Positions 24,564 to 33,131 of a stretch of 64,000 nucleotides of DNA are shown here, one piece after another. The position numbers and the translations under genes are program-made. Under the pieces are notes generated by a model. The model ran no database searches, was not told the DNA's origin, and worked only from the letters and a program-made list of their open reading frames with translations. Origin of the DNA: Polaromonas sp. Lineage in GTDB: Bacteria > Pseudomonadota > Gammaproteobacteria > Burkholderiales > Burkholderiaceae_C. Positions within the stretch are counted from its first letter, which is position 1. The number at the start of each line of letters is the position of its first letter. Location of the stretch: the NCBI GenBank assembly GCA_013298945.1, contig JAAFJR010000002.1, positions 1 through 64,000 of the forward strand, in the 5' to 3' direction.

Positions 24564-25319
24564 ATGGCTTTACCCTTGATCACAGACCCCTTTTTTTACG
24601 CCGTCGCCATTCCAGCCGTTTTGCTATTGGGCATCAGTAAAAGCGGCTTTGGCTCAGGCTTTGGTTCTCTGGCTGTGCCGATGATGGCGATGGCGGTCAC
24701 TGTGCCCCAAGCTGCTGCCATTTTGATGCCAGTTTTGTTGGTGATGGATTTGCTTGGCATATCCGCTTTTAGGCGAGATTTTGATAAGAAATTATTAAAA
24801 TTTTTGTTACCTTGGGCTTTAGTTGGTACTGTCGTCGGCACGCTGCTGTTCAAAGTATTGGATTCTTCAACTGTGGCGGGCATTGTTGGTATTTTCACCT
24901 TGCTCTTTTTGGCGCAACGACTCGTATTTCCACCAAAACCCGATTCTGCCCCACCGCCAAAATGGCTAGGTGCAATTTTGACAGCAACCGCAGGTTTCAC
25001 CAGTTTCATAGCGCATGCAGGTGGCCCGCCTATCAATGCTTATTTGATTCCTTTGAAACTCAAGCCCTTGGTGTTTGCAGCGACCATGTCTTACCTGTTC
25101 TTTTTCATCAATTTGTCGAAGTGGGTGCCGTATGCGTGGCTGGGTTTGCTTGATATGCGTAATTTTGCGACATCCTTGGTTTTGTTGCCTTTAGCGCCTA
25201 TAGGAGTTTGGATTGGCGTGCGCATTGCCAAACGCATCAATCCCGATCTGTTTTATAAACTGCTATACACAGGCATGTTTTTGACTGGGTGTAAACTCGT
25301 TTGGGATGGCTTCAAGTAA
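24564..25319 (+). CDS. TauE/SafE family sulfite/anion exporter
   Basis: 251 residues, seven to eight membrane segments, with the duplicated family pattern 'ISKSGFGSGFGSLAVPMMAM' near residues 20-39 and 'HAGGPPINAYLIPLKL' near 151-166. These inner-membrane proteins are thought to export sulfite, sulfonates or other small organic anions. It is a single gene followed closely by the convergent antiporter gene. Confidence 0.9.
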   Translation: MALPLITDPFFYAVAIPAVLLLGISKSGFGSGFGSLAVPMMAMAVTVPQAAAILMPVLLVMDLLGISAFRRDFDKKLLKFLLPWALVGTVVGTLLFKVLDSSTVAGIVGIFTLLFLAQRLVFPPKPDSAPPPKWLGAILTATAGFTSFIAHAGGPPINAYLIPLKLKPLVFAATMSYLFFFINLSKWVPYAWLGLLDMRNFATSLVLLPLAPIGVWIGVRIAKRINPDLFYKLLYTGMFLTGCKLVWDGFK

Positions 25320-25336
25320 TGCTTACATAAAACGGT

Positions 25337-27178
25337 TTAAGCAACGTTTTTTCCAGCCATCTCTCGCTCTTTTGCCATTTGCTCAGCAAGCTGTGCGCGT
25401 CCTTGTTTCACGGAACTGATGACTTTGCTTCGGTCTTGGTAGTGCGGGTGCATTTGCTCTAAAAGCTCATAGTTGTGTGTTCTGAATAGTTGCACAATGC
25501 GGCTTGCATCTGGTGCAGCGTAGCCCAGTAGTTCCAAAACGCTGCCAGCACTTTGTAAACTGCTTTCAAACAATTCCCGCTGAATCAGGGTGATATCGCG
25601 GTCACGTAGCTTGTTCCAGTGTGTTGCATCACGAGCGCGAACGACCAATTGCAGTTTTGGGAAGTGCTCTTTAGCTAAGTCAACAATGGCGAGTGATTGT
25701 TCCACATCATCGACAGCTACAACCAAAATTTGCGCGGTGGCCGCTCCCGCCGTTCGCAACAGGTCAAGCCGCGTGGCATTGCCATAAAAAACACGGTAGC
25801 CAAAGCTTCTGGCGGTTTCAATCATCTCGGCATCATGGTCAAGTACTGTGGTGGGAATGTCTTGCGCCAGTAGCAAGCGACCTACGATTTGCCCATAACG
25901 ACCAAAACCAGCGATGATGATAGGCGCGGCTTGCTGCTCTGAAATTTCATCAGGTAGCTCCACGCCGCAGTTGGCATAGCGCGGTAGCCAAAGTTTGTCG
26001 ATGGCAATCAAAATCAGCGGACTGATGAGCATGGATAGCGCCACCACGCCAATCAACAGTGATGCCGTCTCTGGCGCAAAAACTTTAGCACCAGCGGCGG
26101 CCTGAAACACCACAAAAGCAAACTCACCACCCTGTGCCAGCAGCAGGGTAAGCACGGGTCGCTCTTGAAAAGGCACCTTCATGAGACGTGTAATACCATA
26201 AATTACTGCAAATTTAATAGCAATAAAAGCAATCAATACGCCGGCTATAAGCCAAGGAGAATTGATAAGTACAGAAAAATCGATACTCATACCCACGGCG
26301 ATGAAAAACAAACCTAGCAGCAATCCTTTAAACGGTTCAATATCCGTTTCTAACTCGCGACGATATTCGCTTTCGGCTAAGAGTACTCCAGCTAGAAAAG
26401 CACCCAAAGCCATGCTCAAACCAACATACAGCATTAATGCCGCAATACCTACGACTAAAAGTAGTGATGCAGCTGTGAAGATTTCCGGCGTTTTGCTGCG
26501 CGCAATCCAGCGGAAGATCGGGCGCAGTAAGAGCCTACCACCAATCACAATGCCAGCTATTATTGCTATAATTTTAATAGCTGAATAAGCAATATCTACG
26601 CCGGATGATGCCTCATTTACCTCTGAACTTACGCCTAGAAGCGGAATCAAAGCCAAAATCGGTATCGCAGCCACGTCCTGAAACAATAAAATCGAAAATC
26701 CGGCTTGCCCACTGCTGGTGGGCAGCAAATTGCGCTCACCCATCACCTGCAGCGCAATCGCAGTTGACGACAGCGCCAAGCCCAACGCCGCGACCACTGC
26801 CGTTTTCCAACCCCCCAAAGCACTAGATACGGCTGGCATGAACAAGCTGGCACCCCACAAGGCGATGAACAAAACGGCGGCGCAACCTATCACTTGAGCG
26901 CTACCCCAACCAAAAATAGGGCGACGCAAACTCCACAGGCGCTTGGGCTCCAGCTCCAAACCCACCAAAAAGAGCATCAACACCACGCCAAACTCGGCAA
27001 AATGCAAAATATCTTGCACATTGGTGACCAAACCCAAGCCCCAAGGCCCAATCGCCATGCCAGCGGCTAAGTAGCCAATGATGCTACCCAGCCCTAGCGC
27101 TTTGGAGACAGGTACAGCGATAACGGCTGCGCCTAGGTAGATTAAACTGTTGATGAGCCAAGAAGGGGCGTGTTCCAT
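25337..27178 (-). CDS. CPA2 cation:proton antiporter with RCK domain (KefB/KefC-like)
   Basis: 613 residues. Residues 1 to about 395 are a twelve-to-thirteen-segment Na+/H+ exchanger-type membrane domain ('GYLAAGMAIGPWGLG', 'FLVGLELEPKRLW', 'ALSSTAIALQ', 'LLAQGGEFAFV'). A cytosolic TrkA-N domain with 'IIIAGFGRYGQIVGRLL' starts near residue 417. The family exchanges K+ or Na+ for H+, gated by ligands on the RCK domain. Unusually, two membrane or loop segments (about residues 192-205 and 311-326) are encoded by copies of the dispersed repeat. The C-terminus is Glu/Lys-rich. Confidence 0.92.
   Translation of the reverse strand: MEHAPSWLINSLIYLGAAVIAVPVSKALGLGSIIGYLAAGMAIGPWGLGLVTNVQDILHFAEFGVVLMLFLVGLELEPKRLWSLRRPIFGWGSAQVIGCAAVLFIALWGASLFMPAVSSALGGWKTAVVAALGLALSSTAIALQVMGERNLLPTSSGQAGFSILLFQDVAAIPILALIPLLGVSSEVNEASSGVDIAYSAIKIIAIIAGIVIGGRLLLRPIFRWIARSKTPEIFTAASLLLVVGIAALMLYVGLSMALGAFLAGVLLAESEYRRELETDIEPFKGLLLGLFFIAVGMSIDFSVLINSPWLIAGVLIAFIAIKFAVIYGITRLMKVPFQERPVLTLLLAQGGEFAFVVFQAAAGAKVFAPETASLLIGVVALSMLISPLILIAIDKLWLPRYANCGVELPDEISEQQAAPIIIAGFGRYGQIVGRLLLAQDIPTTVLDHDAEMIETARSFGYRVFYGNATRLDLLRTAGAATAQILVVAVDDVEQSLAIVDLAKEHFPKLQLVVRARDATHWNKLRDRDITLIQRELFESSLQSAGSVLELLGYAAPDASRIVQLFRTHNYELLEQMHPHYQDRSKVISSVKQGRAQLAEQMAKEREMAGKNVA
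26202..26248 (+). repeat. Dispersed repeat inside antiporter gene (copy a)
   Basis: AATTTAATAGC then GCAATCAATACGCCGGCTATA. On the coding (minus) strand it is read as IAGVLIAFIAIKFAVI and forms a membrane segment. Confidence 0.8.
26565..26606 (+). repeat. Dispersed repeat inside antiporter gene (copy b)
   Basis: GCTATAATTTTAATAGC then GCAATATCTACGCCGGATG. The gene reads it as SSGVDIAYSAIKIIAI, in the same frame as copy a, about 360 bp away in the same gene. Confidence 0.82.
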
Positions 27179-27275
27179 ACGTATATCTTTTGTTTTTATG
27201 TTTTTGTAGGCTTAAGTATAGAGACAGAGGGCACGACCGCAGCCATATTTATTCTCAACTTTAGGTAATTAATCG

Positions 27276-27731
27276 ATGAAAACATTTCAAACTTTGGCTG
27301 AACTAGCCGCTTGTGTAGGTCAAGACGTCGCCGTGAGTGACTGGCTGACCATCACCCAAGAACAAATTAACCAGTTTGCAGAAGCCACAGGTGACCGTCA
27401 GTGGATCCACATCGACCCTGAACGTGCCAAAGCTGGCCCATTTGGTGCGCCCATCGCCCATGGTTTTTTGACTTTATCGCTGCTACCGCAGTTTTTTGCT
27501 TCGGCTTTGCATGTCACCCAAACGCGCATGGGTGTGAATTACGGACTGAACAAAGTGCGCTTCATGTCGCCCGTACCCGTTGGTAGTGCTTTACGCGCTC
27601 GCTTGTTATTAGTGGCGGCAGAGCCGATTGACAATAATGGCATGCAAATGACTTGGGATGTGACGATTGAGCGCGAGGGCGTAGCCAAACCCGTTTGTGT
27701 GGCGCAGTCTATTTCGCGCAGCTATCCATAA
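27276..27731 (+). CDS. MaoC family dehydratase ((R)-specific enoyl-CoA hydratase-like)
   Basis: 151 residues, a single hot-dog domain. The hydratase motif is intact: 'FAEATGDRQWIHIDPERAKAGPFGAPIAHGFLTLSL' region (residues about 36-70) with catalytic Asp and His. It should add water to trans-2-enoyl-CoA, as PhaJ does, linking beta-oxidation to polyhydroxyalkanoate or other CoA metabolism. It stands alone and converges with trmL. Confidence 0.9.
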   Translation: MKTFQTLAELAACVGQDVAVSDWLTITQEQINQFAEATGDRQWIHIDPERAKAGPFGAPIAHGFLTLSLLPQFFASALHVTQTRMGVNYGLNKVRFMSPVPVGSALRARLLLVAAEPIDNNGMQMTWDVTIEREGVAKPVCVAQSISRSYP

Positions 27732-27757
27732 ACGTCGGGTTAAATAAACGTCGGGTT
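27728..27757 (+). repeat. 14-bp tandem duplication between converging genes
   Basis: ATAAACGTCGGGTT occurs at 27728-27741 and 27744-27757. The first copy holds the MaoC stop codon and the second ends at the stop codon of trmL. Confidence 0.85.
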
Positions 27758-28230
27758 CAGGCTGTGATTTGCGCAAACCCGTTTTGCCGCCAAGCCTCAT
27801 ACACGGTGACAGCGACAGCATTGGATAAATTTAAACTACGTTGATCAGGCAACATCGGCAATTTGATGCGCTGCTCGGGTAAAAAAGACTCACGCAACGC
27901 TGGTGCAAGTCCTTGTGTTTCAGAGCCAAAGACCAAATAATCACCCGCGAGAAATTGCGCCGTATGCACAATACGCGTGCCTTTGGTGGTCAGTGCAAAC
28001 ATTCGCTCTGGTGCTGGTTGCTGGTCATCAAGAAAAGCTTGCCAGCTGGCGTGTCGCTTCAATTCAGCATATTCGTGGTAATCCAAACCCGCACGCCGCA
28101 TGTGTTTGTCTTCCATGGAGAAGCCCAATGGCTCAATCAAATGCAAATTGCAGCCCGTGTTGGCGGCAAGGCGGATGATATTGCCCGTGTTGGGCGGAAT
28201 TTCGGGTTGGACTAAAACGATATTAAACAT
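27757..28230 (-). CDS. trmL: tRNA (cytidine(34)-2'-O)-methyltransferase TrmL
   Basis: 157 residues, the length of TrmL. SPOUT-class knot motifs: 'QPEIPPNTGNIIRLAANTG' at the N-terminus, 'YLVFGSETQGLA' in the middle and 'LNLSNAVAVTVYEAWRQ' at the end. It methylates the wobble ribose of tRNA-Leu isoacceptors using S-adenosylmethionine. The neighbouring comF on the same strand is a common Burkholderiales order. Confidence 0.94.
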   Translation of the reverse strand: MFNIVLVQPEIPPNTGNIIRLAANTGCNLHLIEPLGFSMEDKHMRRAGLDYHEYAELKRHASWQAFLDDQQPAPERMFALTTKGTRIVHTAQFLAGDYLVFGSETQGLAPALRESFLPEQRIKLPMLPDQRSLNLSNAVAVTVYEAWRQNGFAQITA

Positions 28231-28267
28231 GCGCTTATTGTCGTTTCAAAAATGCCTTATTCGGCAT

Positions 28268-28984
28268 TTAATCTGATTCTGTCCTTGCAAAAACTACCGC
28301 TGTGATGTTTGTAGCGCCGGCTTGGCGCAGTGCTGCTGCCGCTGCAAACAGCGTTGCACCGCTGGTCATAACGTCATCGACAAGCAAAACGCGTTTGCCT
28401 TGTAATTCTTTGGCTCGCAAGGGTTCAACGGCAAACGCAGCCTTCACATTTTTTAATCGCTCAGATTTGCTTAGCGAGCTTTGCGTTAACGTGTCTTTGA
28501 ATCGTAACAGCAAAGTCGCATCCGTTTTGCTGCGACTGAGGTGTTTGCAAATCTCCAATGCTTGGTTGTAGCCACGTTGTTGGAGTCTGGCTACGGACAA
28601 TGGCACAGGTACGATCAGGTCTGATTCGTCAACTGCAAACTCGACTGAGGGTGCGCTTTTCAGAAGTAATGCAAACATACCCGCCCATGCTGGGTTGTTG
28701 CCAAACTTGTAACTGGCAATGCAGTCACTCCACGGGTATTCATATGAAACGGCTGTCAAGCACTCGTCCAGCGGGGGCGGCTTCACGATGCAGGCGCCGC
28801 AGCGTTTGATATCAGCTGACTTGCCAACTTTCAGTGTCAGCGCGCAAGTAGCGCAGCGCCGTACTGGTTGGGCAAAGCGCGTGATACAAGCCTCACAAAC
28901 CATGCCGTTGCTTGGCCAAGCCTTACAAACGGCGCATTGGCTGGGAATGTTGTTTAAAAAACGGCTGAATATACTGCGTTGCAT
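28268..28984 (-). CDS. ComF family phosphoribosyltransferase-like protein
   Basis: 238 residues. An N-terminal zinc-ribbon region has four Cys pairs ('CAVC', 'CEAC', 'CATC', 'CGAC'); the C-terminal PRTase domain has the PRPP loop 'VLLVDDVMTSGATL' near residues 200-213. ComF proteins are associated with DNA uptake for natural transformation, though the chemistry is unclear. It is divergent from the methyltransferase gene by 33 bp. Confidence 0.92.
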   Translation of the reverse strand: MQRSIFSRFLNNIPSQCAVCKAWPSNGMVCEACITRFAQPVRRCATCALTLKVGKSADIKRCGACIVKPPPLDECLTAVSYEYPWSDCIASYKFGNNPAWAGMFALLLKSAPSVEFAVDESDLIVPVPLSVARLQQRGYNQALEICKHLSRSKTDATLLLRFKDTLTQSSLSKSERLKNVKAAFAVEPLRAKELQGKRVLLVDDVMTSGATLFAAAAALRQAGATNITAVVFARTESD

Positions 28985-29017
28985 AGACTGCCAATATACT
29001 CTGTGTATTCAAGCACC

Positions 29018-29947
29018 ATGTCAACACAACGCCCGCCCACCATCGACCCCAAAGCCGCCGCTCATTGGCAGCGCATTGCTCCTGCTTCCACGCCCTGGCT
29101 GCACGAAGAGGTCGCCAGTCGCATGGTTGAGCGTTTGCAGTGGATCAATTTACAACCCAAAGCTTGGACGCACTGGGGCGCTGTGCGTGGTGGGCAGCTG
29201 ACGCATGTGGCATTGATTGCGAAGTATCCTGATTCAGACTGTTTTATGCCAATAGCTGGCGAATTAATTGCCGATGCTGCTATAAAAAATATAGTAAATA
29301 CGGCAAGTTCCAGCAGCAAATGGCAGTTATCCAAATTATCAAACTTTTTTAAAAGTGGTCCCAAAGTCAATTACACAACGCCAACCGACGGCGCAGTAGA
29401 CATGCTCTGGGCAAATATGCATTTGCACAACGCGCTAGACCCACAAGCCCTGATAGCCCAATGGCACAAAGCCATAGCGACGGATGGTTTTTTGATGTTC
29501 TCTTGCCTAGGTCCAGACACCCTGCGCGAACTGCGTGGTATGTACGAAAAGCTGGGCTGGCCAGTACCCAGCCACCAATTCACCGATATGCACGACTGGG
29601 GCGACATGCTCATTCAAGCCGGCTTTGCCGAGCCAGTGATGGACATGGAGCGCATCGTCCTGACCTACGAAACACCGCAAAAACTGCTTCAGGATTTGCG
29701 TGAACTGGGACGAAACCTGCACCCAGACCGCTTCCCGGCTTTGCGTGGCAAAGCGTGGAAAGCCAAGCTAGAAGCCGCGCTGGTTGATCATTTGGCTGAC
29801 CCTGCTGAGGGTGGCCGATTAAAACTGACTTTTGAAGTGATTTATGGTCATGCTATGAAACCCAAACCACGCGTCAAACTCAGCGAGCACAGTGCGGTGT
29901 CTTTGCGGGATATGCGGGAGATGTTGCAGGGCACCCGAGGACGGTAG
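29018..29947 (+). CDS. Class I SAM methyltransferase, BioC-like
   Basis: About 309 residues from the ATG at 29018; an upstream TTG at 28979 would overlap comF and is unlikely. The segment 'DMLWANMHLHNALDPQALIAQWHKA' and 'FLMFSCLGPDTLRELR' is typical of betaproteobacterial BioC-like malonyl-ACP methyltransferases of early biotin synthesis. The classical Gly-rich motif I is replaced by 'WGAVRGGQLTHV'. A copy of the dispersed repeat is translated between motif I and the 'MLWANM' segment. It shares a terminator with the converging helicase gene. Confidence 0.82.
   Translation: MSTQRPPTIDPKAAAHWQRIAPASTPWLHEEVASRMVERLQWINLQPKAWTHWGAVRGGQLTHVALIAKYPDSDCFMPIAGELIADAAIKNIVNTASSSSKWQLSKLSNFFKSGPKVNYTTPTDGAVDMLWANMHLHNALDPQALIAQWHKAIATDGFLMFSCLGPDTLRELRGMYEKLGWPVPSHQFTDMHDWGDMLIQAGFAEPVMDMERIVLTYETPQKLLQDLRELGRNLHPDRFPALRGKAWKAKLEAALVDHLADPAEGGRLKLTFEVIYGHAMKPKPRVKLSEHSAVSLRDMREMLQGTRGR
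29253..29297 (-). repeat. Dispersed repeat inside bioC-like gene
   Basis: TAGCTGGCGAATTAATTGCC then GCTATAAAAAATATAGTAA, read in frame as IAGELIADAAIKNIVN. It lies in a poorly conserved connecting region of the methyltransferase. Confidence 0.82.
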
Positions 29948-29970
29948 TCGAATTTGTATAAATTTCAAAA

Positions 29971-30008
29971 AAGCCTGCAAGTCTTACAACTTTCAGGCTT
30001 TTTGTTTT
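29971..30008. terminator. Bidirectional terminator between bioC-like and helicase genes
   Basis: AAGCCTG...CAGGCTT with inner AAGT/ACTT pairing, T run on the right and A run on the left, so it can stop both converging transcripts. Confidence 0.85.
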
Positions 30009-30042
30009 GTACCGCCGTATTCAAGGCGGTCCAAGTTAGACA

Positions 30043-32139
30043 TTACTTAGCTTTAACGGTACGCGCTTTTGCCATATCACGTGGCACAAACACTTTGCCG
30101 CCATTGCCTGGCTTTGCAGCTGGCTTAGCAAACGTTGGCTTGGCAAAGCCAGGCTTTGCGAAAGCTGGTTTACGGTCTACAAAGTCGCCACGGGGCGCAA
30201 AGTCACCACGTGGAGCGAAATCTTTACGTGGCGCAAACTCACCGCGTTCTGCACGGTCGCCACGAGGGGCGAAATCACCACGTTCACCACGTGGAGCGAA
30301 GTCTTTACGAGGGGCGAAGTCACCGCGTGGGGCAAACTCTTTACGTGGGGCAAAATCGCCACGTGGAGCAAAGTCACCGCGAGGCGCTGAATCACCACGT
30401 GGAGGGAAGCCACCGCTGTTGCGGTCGTTGAAACCGCCTTTGCGGACGTAGGGGTTTGGCGCACCAAAACGATCACCTTGAGGGGCACGGTCAGCAAAGC
30501 CACCACGATCGCCGCCACCGAAACCACCACGATCACCACCACCAAAGCCACCTTGACGAGGTGCAAACTTACGGTCACGACCGCCGAAACCGCCACCGCC
30601 CCCGTGTCCACGATCACCACTAAAGCCGCCACGGTCTGGGCCACCAAAGTTGCTGCGTGATTCTGGGAAGCGTTGTTTTGGCTCTAAACCAGGAATCACT
30701 TCTGCTTTGAAAGGGGTACGTGTGTATTGCTCAATGTCCATGATACGGCGGCGGTCACGAATTTCAGCAAAGCTGACTGCGATACCGTCGCGACCCGCGC
30801 GGCCAGTACGACCAATGCGGTGGGTGTAGTCTTCAGCTTTCATCGGCAAGCCAAAGTTGAACACGTGGCTGATAGATGGCACGTCAATACCACGAGCTGC
30901 CACGTCGGTAGCGACCAAAATTTGTACATGGCCTTCGCGCAAAGCTTGCAAACGGCGGTTACGGATACCTTGGTTCAAAGCGCCGTGCAAAGCCACCGCG
31001 CTGAAACCTTCTTGTTGCAAGTCGTTGGCCAAACCATCGCACTCGATTTGTGTGCTGGCAAACACGATGGCTTGCTTAATGTTGGTGTCGCGCAACCAGT
31101 GGTCGAGCAATTTGCGTTTGTGCTGAGAGTTGTCAGCCCAGAACAACGATTGTTTGATGTTTTGGTGTTTGTCTTGTGGGCTGTCGATGGTGATGCGCTG
31201 TGGCTCACGCATCACACGGCCAGCGAGTTGCTGAATACGTGGTGCAAATGTCGCGCTGAACATCATGGTTTGATGGCGCTCAATGGTCAACTGGTTGACT
31301 TCAGCGAGATCGTCTGAGAAGCCTAAATCGAGCATACGGTCAGCTTCGTCAACGACCAAAAACTTCACTTTGTCAAGTTTCAACTGGTGTGAGCGTTGCA
31401 GGTCGAGCAAACGGCCTGGCGTTGCCACCACCAAGTTAGCGTTTTGCAACTTAGCCAATTGCAACTGGTAAGGCATGCCGCCCACCACGTTGGCAATGCG
31501 CAAGCCTTTGCAATATCGCACCAAATCAATCGCGTCGTTGGCTACTTGTTGTGCCAATTCACGGGTTGGGCACAGCACCAAAGCGCCCGGAGTAGCTGGT
31601 GTGAAGTTGCGGAAATTGGTTGGATCTTTGCGTTTAGCGCGCTTTGGAGGCGCTTCGCCACGTGCTTCGGCTTCAGCACAAGCGGCTTCAAACTCGGCTC
31701 GCTCAGCCGCAGCAGCTTGCTCTTGCTGTTTCAACAAAGTGTGAATTACTGGCAACAAAAAGGCGGCAGTTTTACCTGAACCCGTTTGGCTTGAAACCAT
31801 CAAATCGATAAATTTCTTAGGCGTGCCGTCGATTGAATCTGCTGGCAAAGCTAAAGGAATTGTTTTTTGCTGAACGATGGTGGGTTGTGTGAAACCCATT
31901 TCTTTCGTCGCTTGAATCAACTCATCTGCCAAGCCAAGGGCGATAAAACCGTTAGGCAGTTTGGCAGCTTCTTCAGCGGCCAAGGCTTTTGCAGTAGCTT
32001 CTACATCAATCTCATTTGCTACAGTATTAGTAGCTGCTGAGGCAATAAATTCGCCGGCTACAGAAGAATTTAGTGTTATTTCGGTATCAATTTGAGATTC
32101 AAATGCGTTAGTTGTCGTGTCAATCATAGAGTCAGTCAT
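30043..32139 (-). CDS. DEAD-box RNA helicase (RhlE-like)
   Basis: 698 residues. After an acidic N-terminal extension (about 65 residues, containing a translated dispersed repeat) come the Q motif 'FTQPTIVQQKTIPLAL', motif I 'SQTGSGKT', motif II 'DEAD', motif III 'SAT' and motif VI 'HRIGRTGRAGR'. From about residue 495 a Gly/Arg-rich tail passes into many FAPRGD/FAPRKD units, a likely RNA-binding disordered tail. RhlE-type helicases remodel RNA in ribosome assembly and decay, often in the cold. A 336-bp upstream region with structured elements suggests leader-based control. Confidence 0.93.
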   Translation of the reverse strand: MTDSMIDTTTNAFESQIDTEITLNSSVAGEFIASAATNTVANEIDVEATAKALAAEEAAKLPNGFIALGLADELIQATKEMGFTQPTIVQQKTIPLALPADSIDGTPKKFIDLMVSSQTGSGKTAAFLLPVIHTLLKQQEQAAAAERAEFEAACAEAEARGEAPPKRAKRKDPTNFRNFTPATPGALVLCPTRELAQQVANDAIDLVRYCKGLRIANVVGGMPYQLQLAKLQNANLVVATPGRLLDLQRSHQLKLDKVKFLVVDEADRMLDLGFSDDLAEVNQLTIERHQTMMFSATFAPRIQQLAGRVMREPQRITIDSPQDKHQNIKQSLFWADNSQHKRKLLDHWLRDTNIKQAIVFASTQIECDGLANDLQQEGFSAVALHGALNQGIRNRRLQALREGHVQILVATDVAARGIDVPSISHVFNFGLPMKAEDYTHRIGRTGRAGRDGIAVSFAEIRDRRRIMDIEQYTRTPFKAEVIPGLEPKQRFPESRSNFGGPDRGGFSGDRGHGGGGGFGGRDRKFAPRQGGFGGGDRGGFGGGDRGGFADRAPQGDRFGAPNPYVRKGGFNDRNSGGFPPRGDSAPRGDFAPRGDFAPRKEFAPRGDFAPRKDFAPRGERGDFAPRGDRAERGEFAPRKDFAPRGDFAPRGDFVDRKPAFAKPGFAKPTFAKPAAKPGNGGKVFVPRDMAKARTVKAK
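30170..30400 (-). repeat. Coding minisatellite: FAPRGD/FAPRKD units in helicase tail
   Basis: Short in-frame units of 18-24 bp encoding FAPR(G/K)(D/E) recur about a dozen times, with interspersed ERGD and RAERGE variants. Length is likely to vary between strains by slippage. Confidence 0.85.
32018..32062 (+). repeat. Dispersed repeat inside helicase gene
   Basis: GCTACAGTATTAGTAGC then GGCAATAAATTCGCCGGCTA. The gene (minus strand) reads it as VAGEFIASAATNTVAN within the acidic N-terminal extension, before the helicase core. Confidence 0.85.
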
Positions 32140-32475
32140 ACATAGCCGCTACCTGTTTCGGTGCGGTTCCATTCAATGGTTAAAAAACATCAACCATCAA
32201 ACGAAGTACAACGTCTATTTACTCGATTTTGTCTGCAGCCCACATCTAAAGATGTGTGATTGCAGTCGGTAGCGACGCGGTTGGCTTTTTTAAATCGTTG
32301 CTTTCAATTTAATGAAAATACAACAAGCCCAAAGTGTGTGGAAGATGTACGATGCAAGAAATTTATAAATTTCTATCCGTCAATTTCTGTGCAGTCTCCG
32401 ATTATGACATGACTACGGGTTTTTACCTAATTTTATTTTCAAAAGCGCAGGAGTTTATGGATTTAGTGATATTTC
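32140..32475 (-). other. 336-bp intergenic region: helicase leader with hairpin and palindrome
   Basis: No gene seen. Two structures stand out. At 32233-32265 a two-part hairpin forms (CTGCA/TGCAG outside, CACATCT/AGATGTG inside). At 32357-32374 there is a perfect 18-bp palindrome, AGAAATTTATAAATTTCT. A T-rich run (32287-32291) lies between them. The region probably carries the helicase promoter and a structured 5' leader, and the end of the orn transcript. Confidence 0.5.
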
Positions 32476-33090
32476 TCACTTCAAAAAATGCTCGCGGTAA
32501 TGCACCAGTTCGTCAATCGACTCATGCACATCCGCCAAGGCCGTGTGTTTTTGCTGCTTTTTGAAAGCTTTGTAAACGTCCGGTCTCCAGCGCTTGGCGA
32601 GCTCTTTGAAAGTGCTGACGTCGATATTTCGGTAATGAAAAAATGCGTCTAGCTTTGGCATGTATTTGACCAAAAATCGGCGGTCTTGGCTGATGGTGTT
32701 CCCGCACAGGGGGGAAGTCGCTTTGGGTACGTACTTCTTCAAAAACGTCAAAATCTCGGCTTCCGCATCTGCTTCTGAAATGGTGGAGGCTTTCACTTTG
32801 TCAATCAAACCGCTTTTGCCGTGTGTGCCTTTGTTCCATTTGTCCATCTTGTCGAGCAAAGCGTCGGATTGATGAATCACCAGTACTGGGCCTTCTATTC
32901 TTGGTTCTAAGTTGGGACCGGTGATAACGACTGCGATTTCGATCAAACGCTCGTTTTCAGGGTCTAAGCCAGTCATTTCGCAGTCTAGCCATATCAGGTT
33001 TTGGTCGTTTTTAGCGAGTAAAACCTGAGTTTCGGCAGTTTCTGCAGTGGTTTCTTTGTTGATTTTGGCGATATTGGGCTTATTTGGCAT
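32476..33090 (-). CDS. orn: Oligoribonuclease
   Basis: About 204 residues from the ATG at 33090; an ATG at 33126 would extend into the divergent protease gene's start region and adds nothing conserved. DEDDh exonuclease motifs: '[26 protein letters not shown]' (Asp, Glu), '[11 protein letters not shown]' (Asp) and '[14 protein letters not shown]' (His, Asp). It degrades 2-5-nt RNA fragments and pGpG to mononucleotides. The N-terminal extension of about 25 residues before the core is longer than usual. Divergent from the M48 protease by 41 bp, a usual pairing in this order. Confidence 0.94.
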   Translation of the reverse strand: MPNKPNIAKINKETTAETAETQVLLAKNDQNLIWLDCEMTGLDPENERLIEIAVVITGPNLEPRIEGPVLVIHQSDALLDKMDKWNKGTHGKSGLIDKVKASTISEADAEAEILTFLKKYVPKATSPLCGNTISQDRRFLVKYMPKLDAFFHYRNIDVSTFKELAKRWRPDVYKAFKKQQKHTALADVHESIDELVHYREHFLK

Positions 33091-33131
33091 AGATAAGATT
33101 GTCGCCCATTTCATCAGTAAACTCATACGCT

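Noticed and set aside
30170-30400. CRISPR array or phage-like tandem repeat
   Set aside because: Units are 18-24 bp without spacers, fully in frame and encode the helicase tail.
30727-31317. A 196-codon plus-strand open frame opposite the helicase core
   Set aside because: It is antisense to conserved helicase motifs and has no recognisable protein features.
32334-32564. A 76-codon plus-strand open frame in the helicase leader
   Set aside because: It runs into the 3' end of orn on the other strand, has no ribosome binding site and no family likeness.
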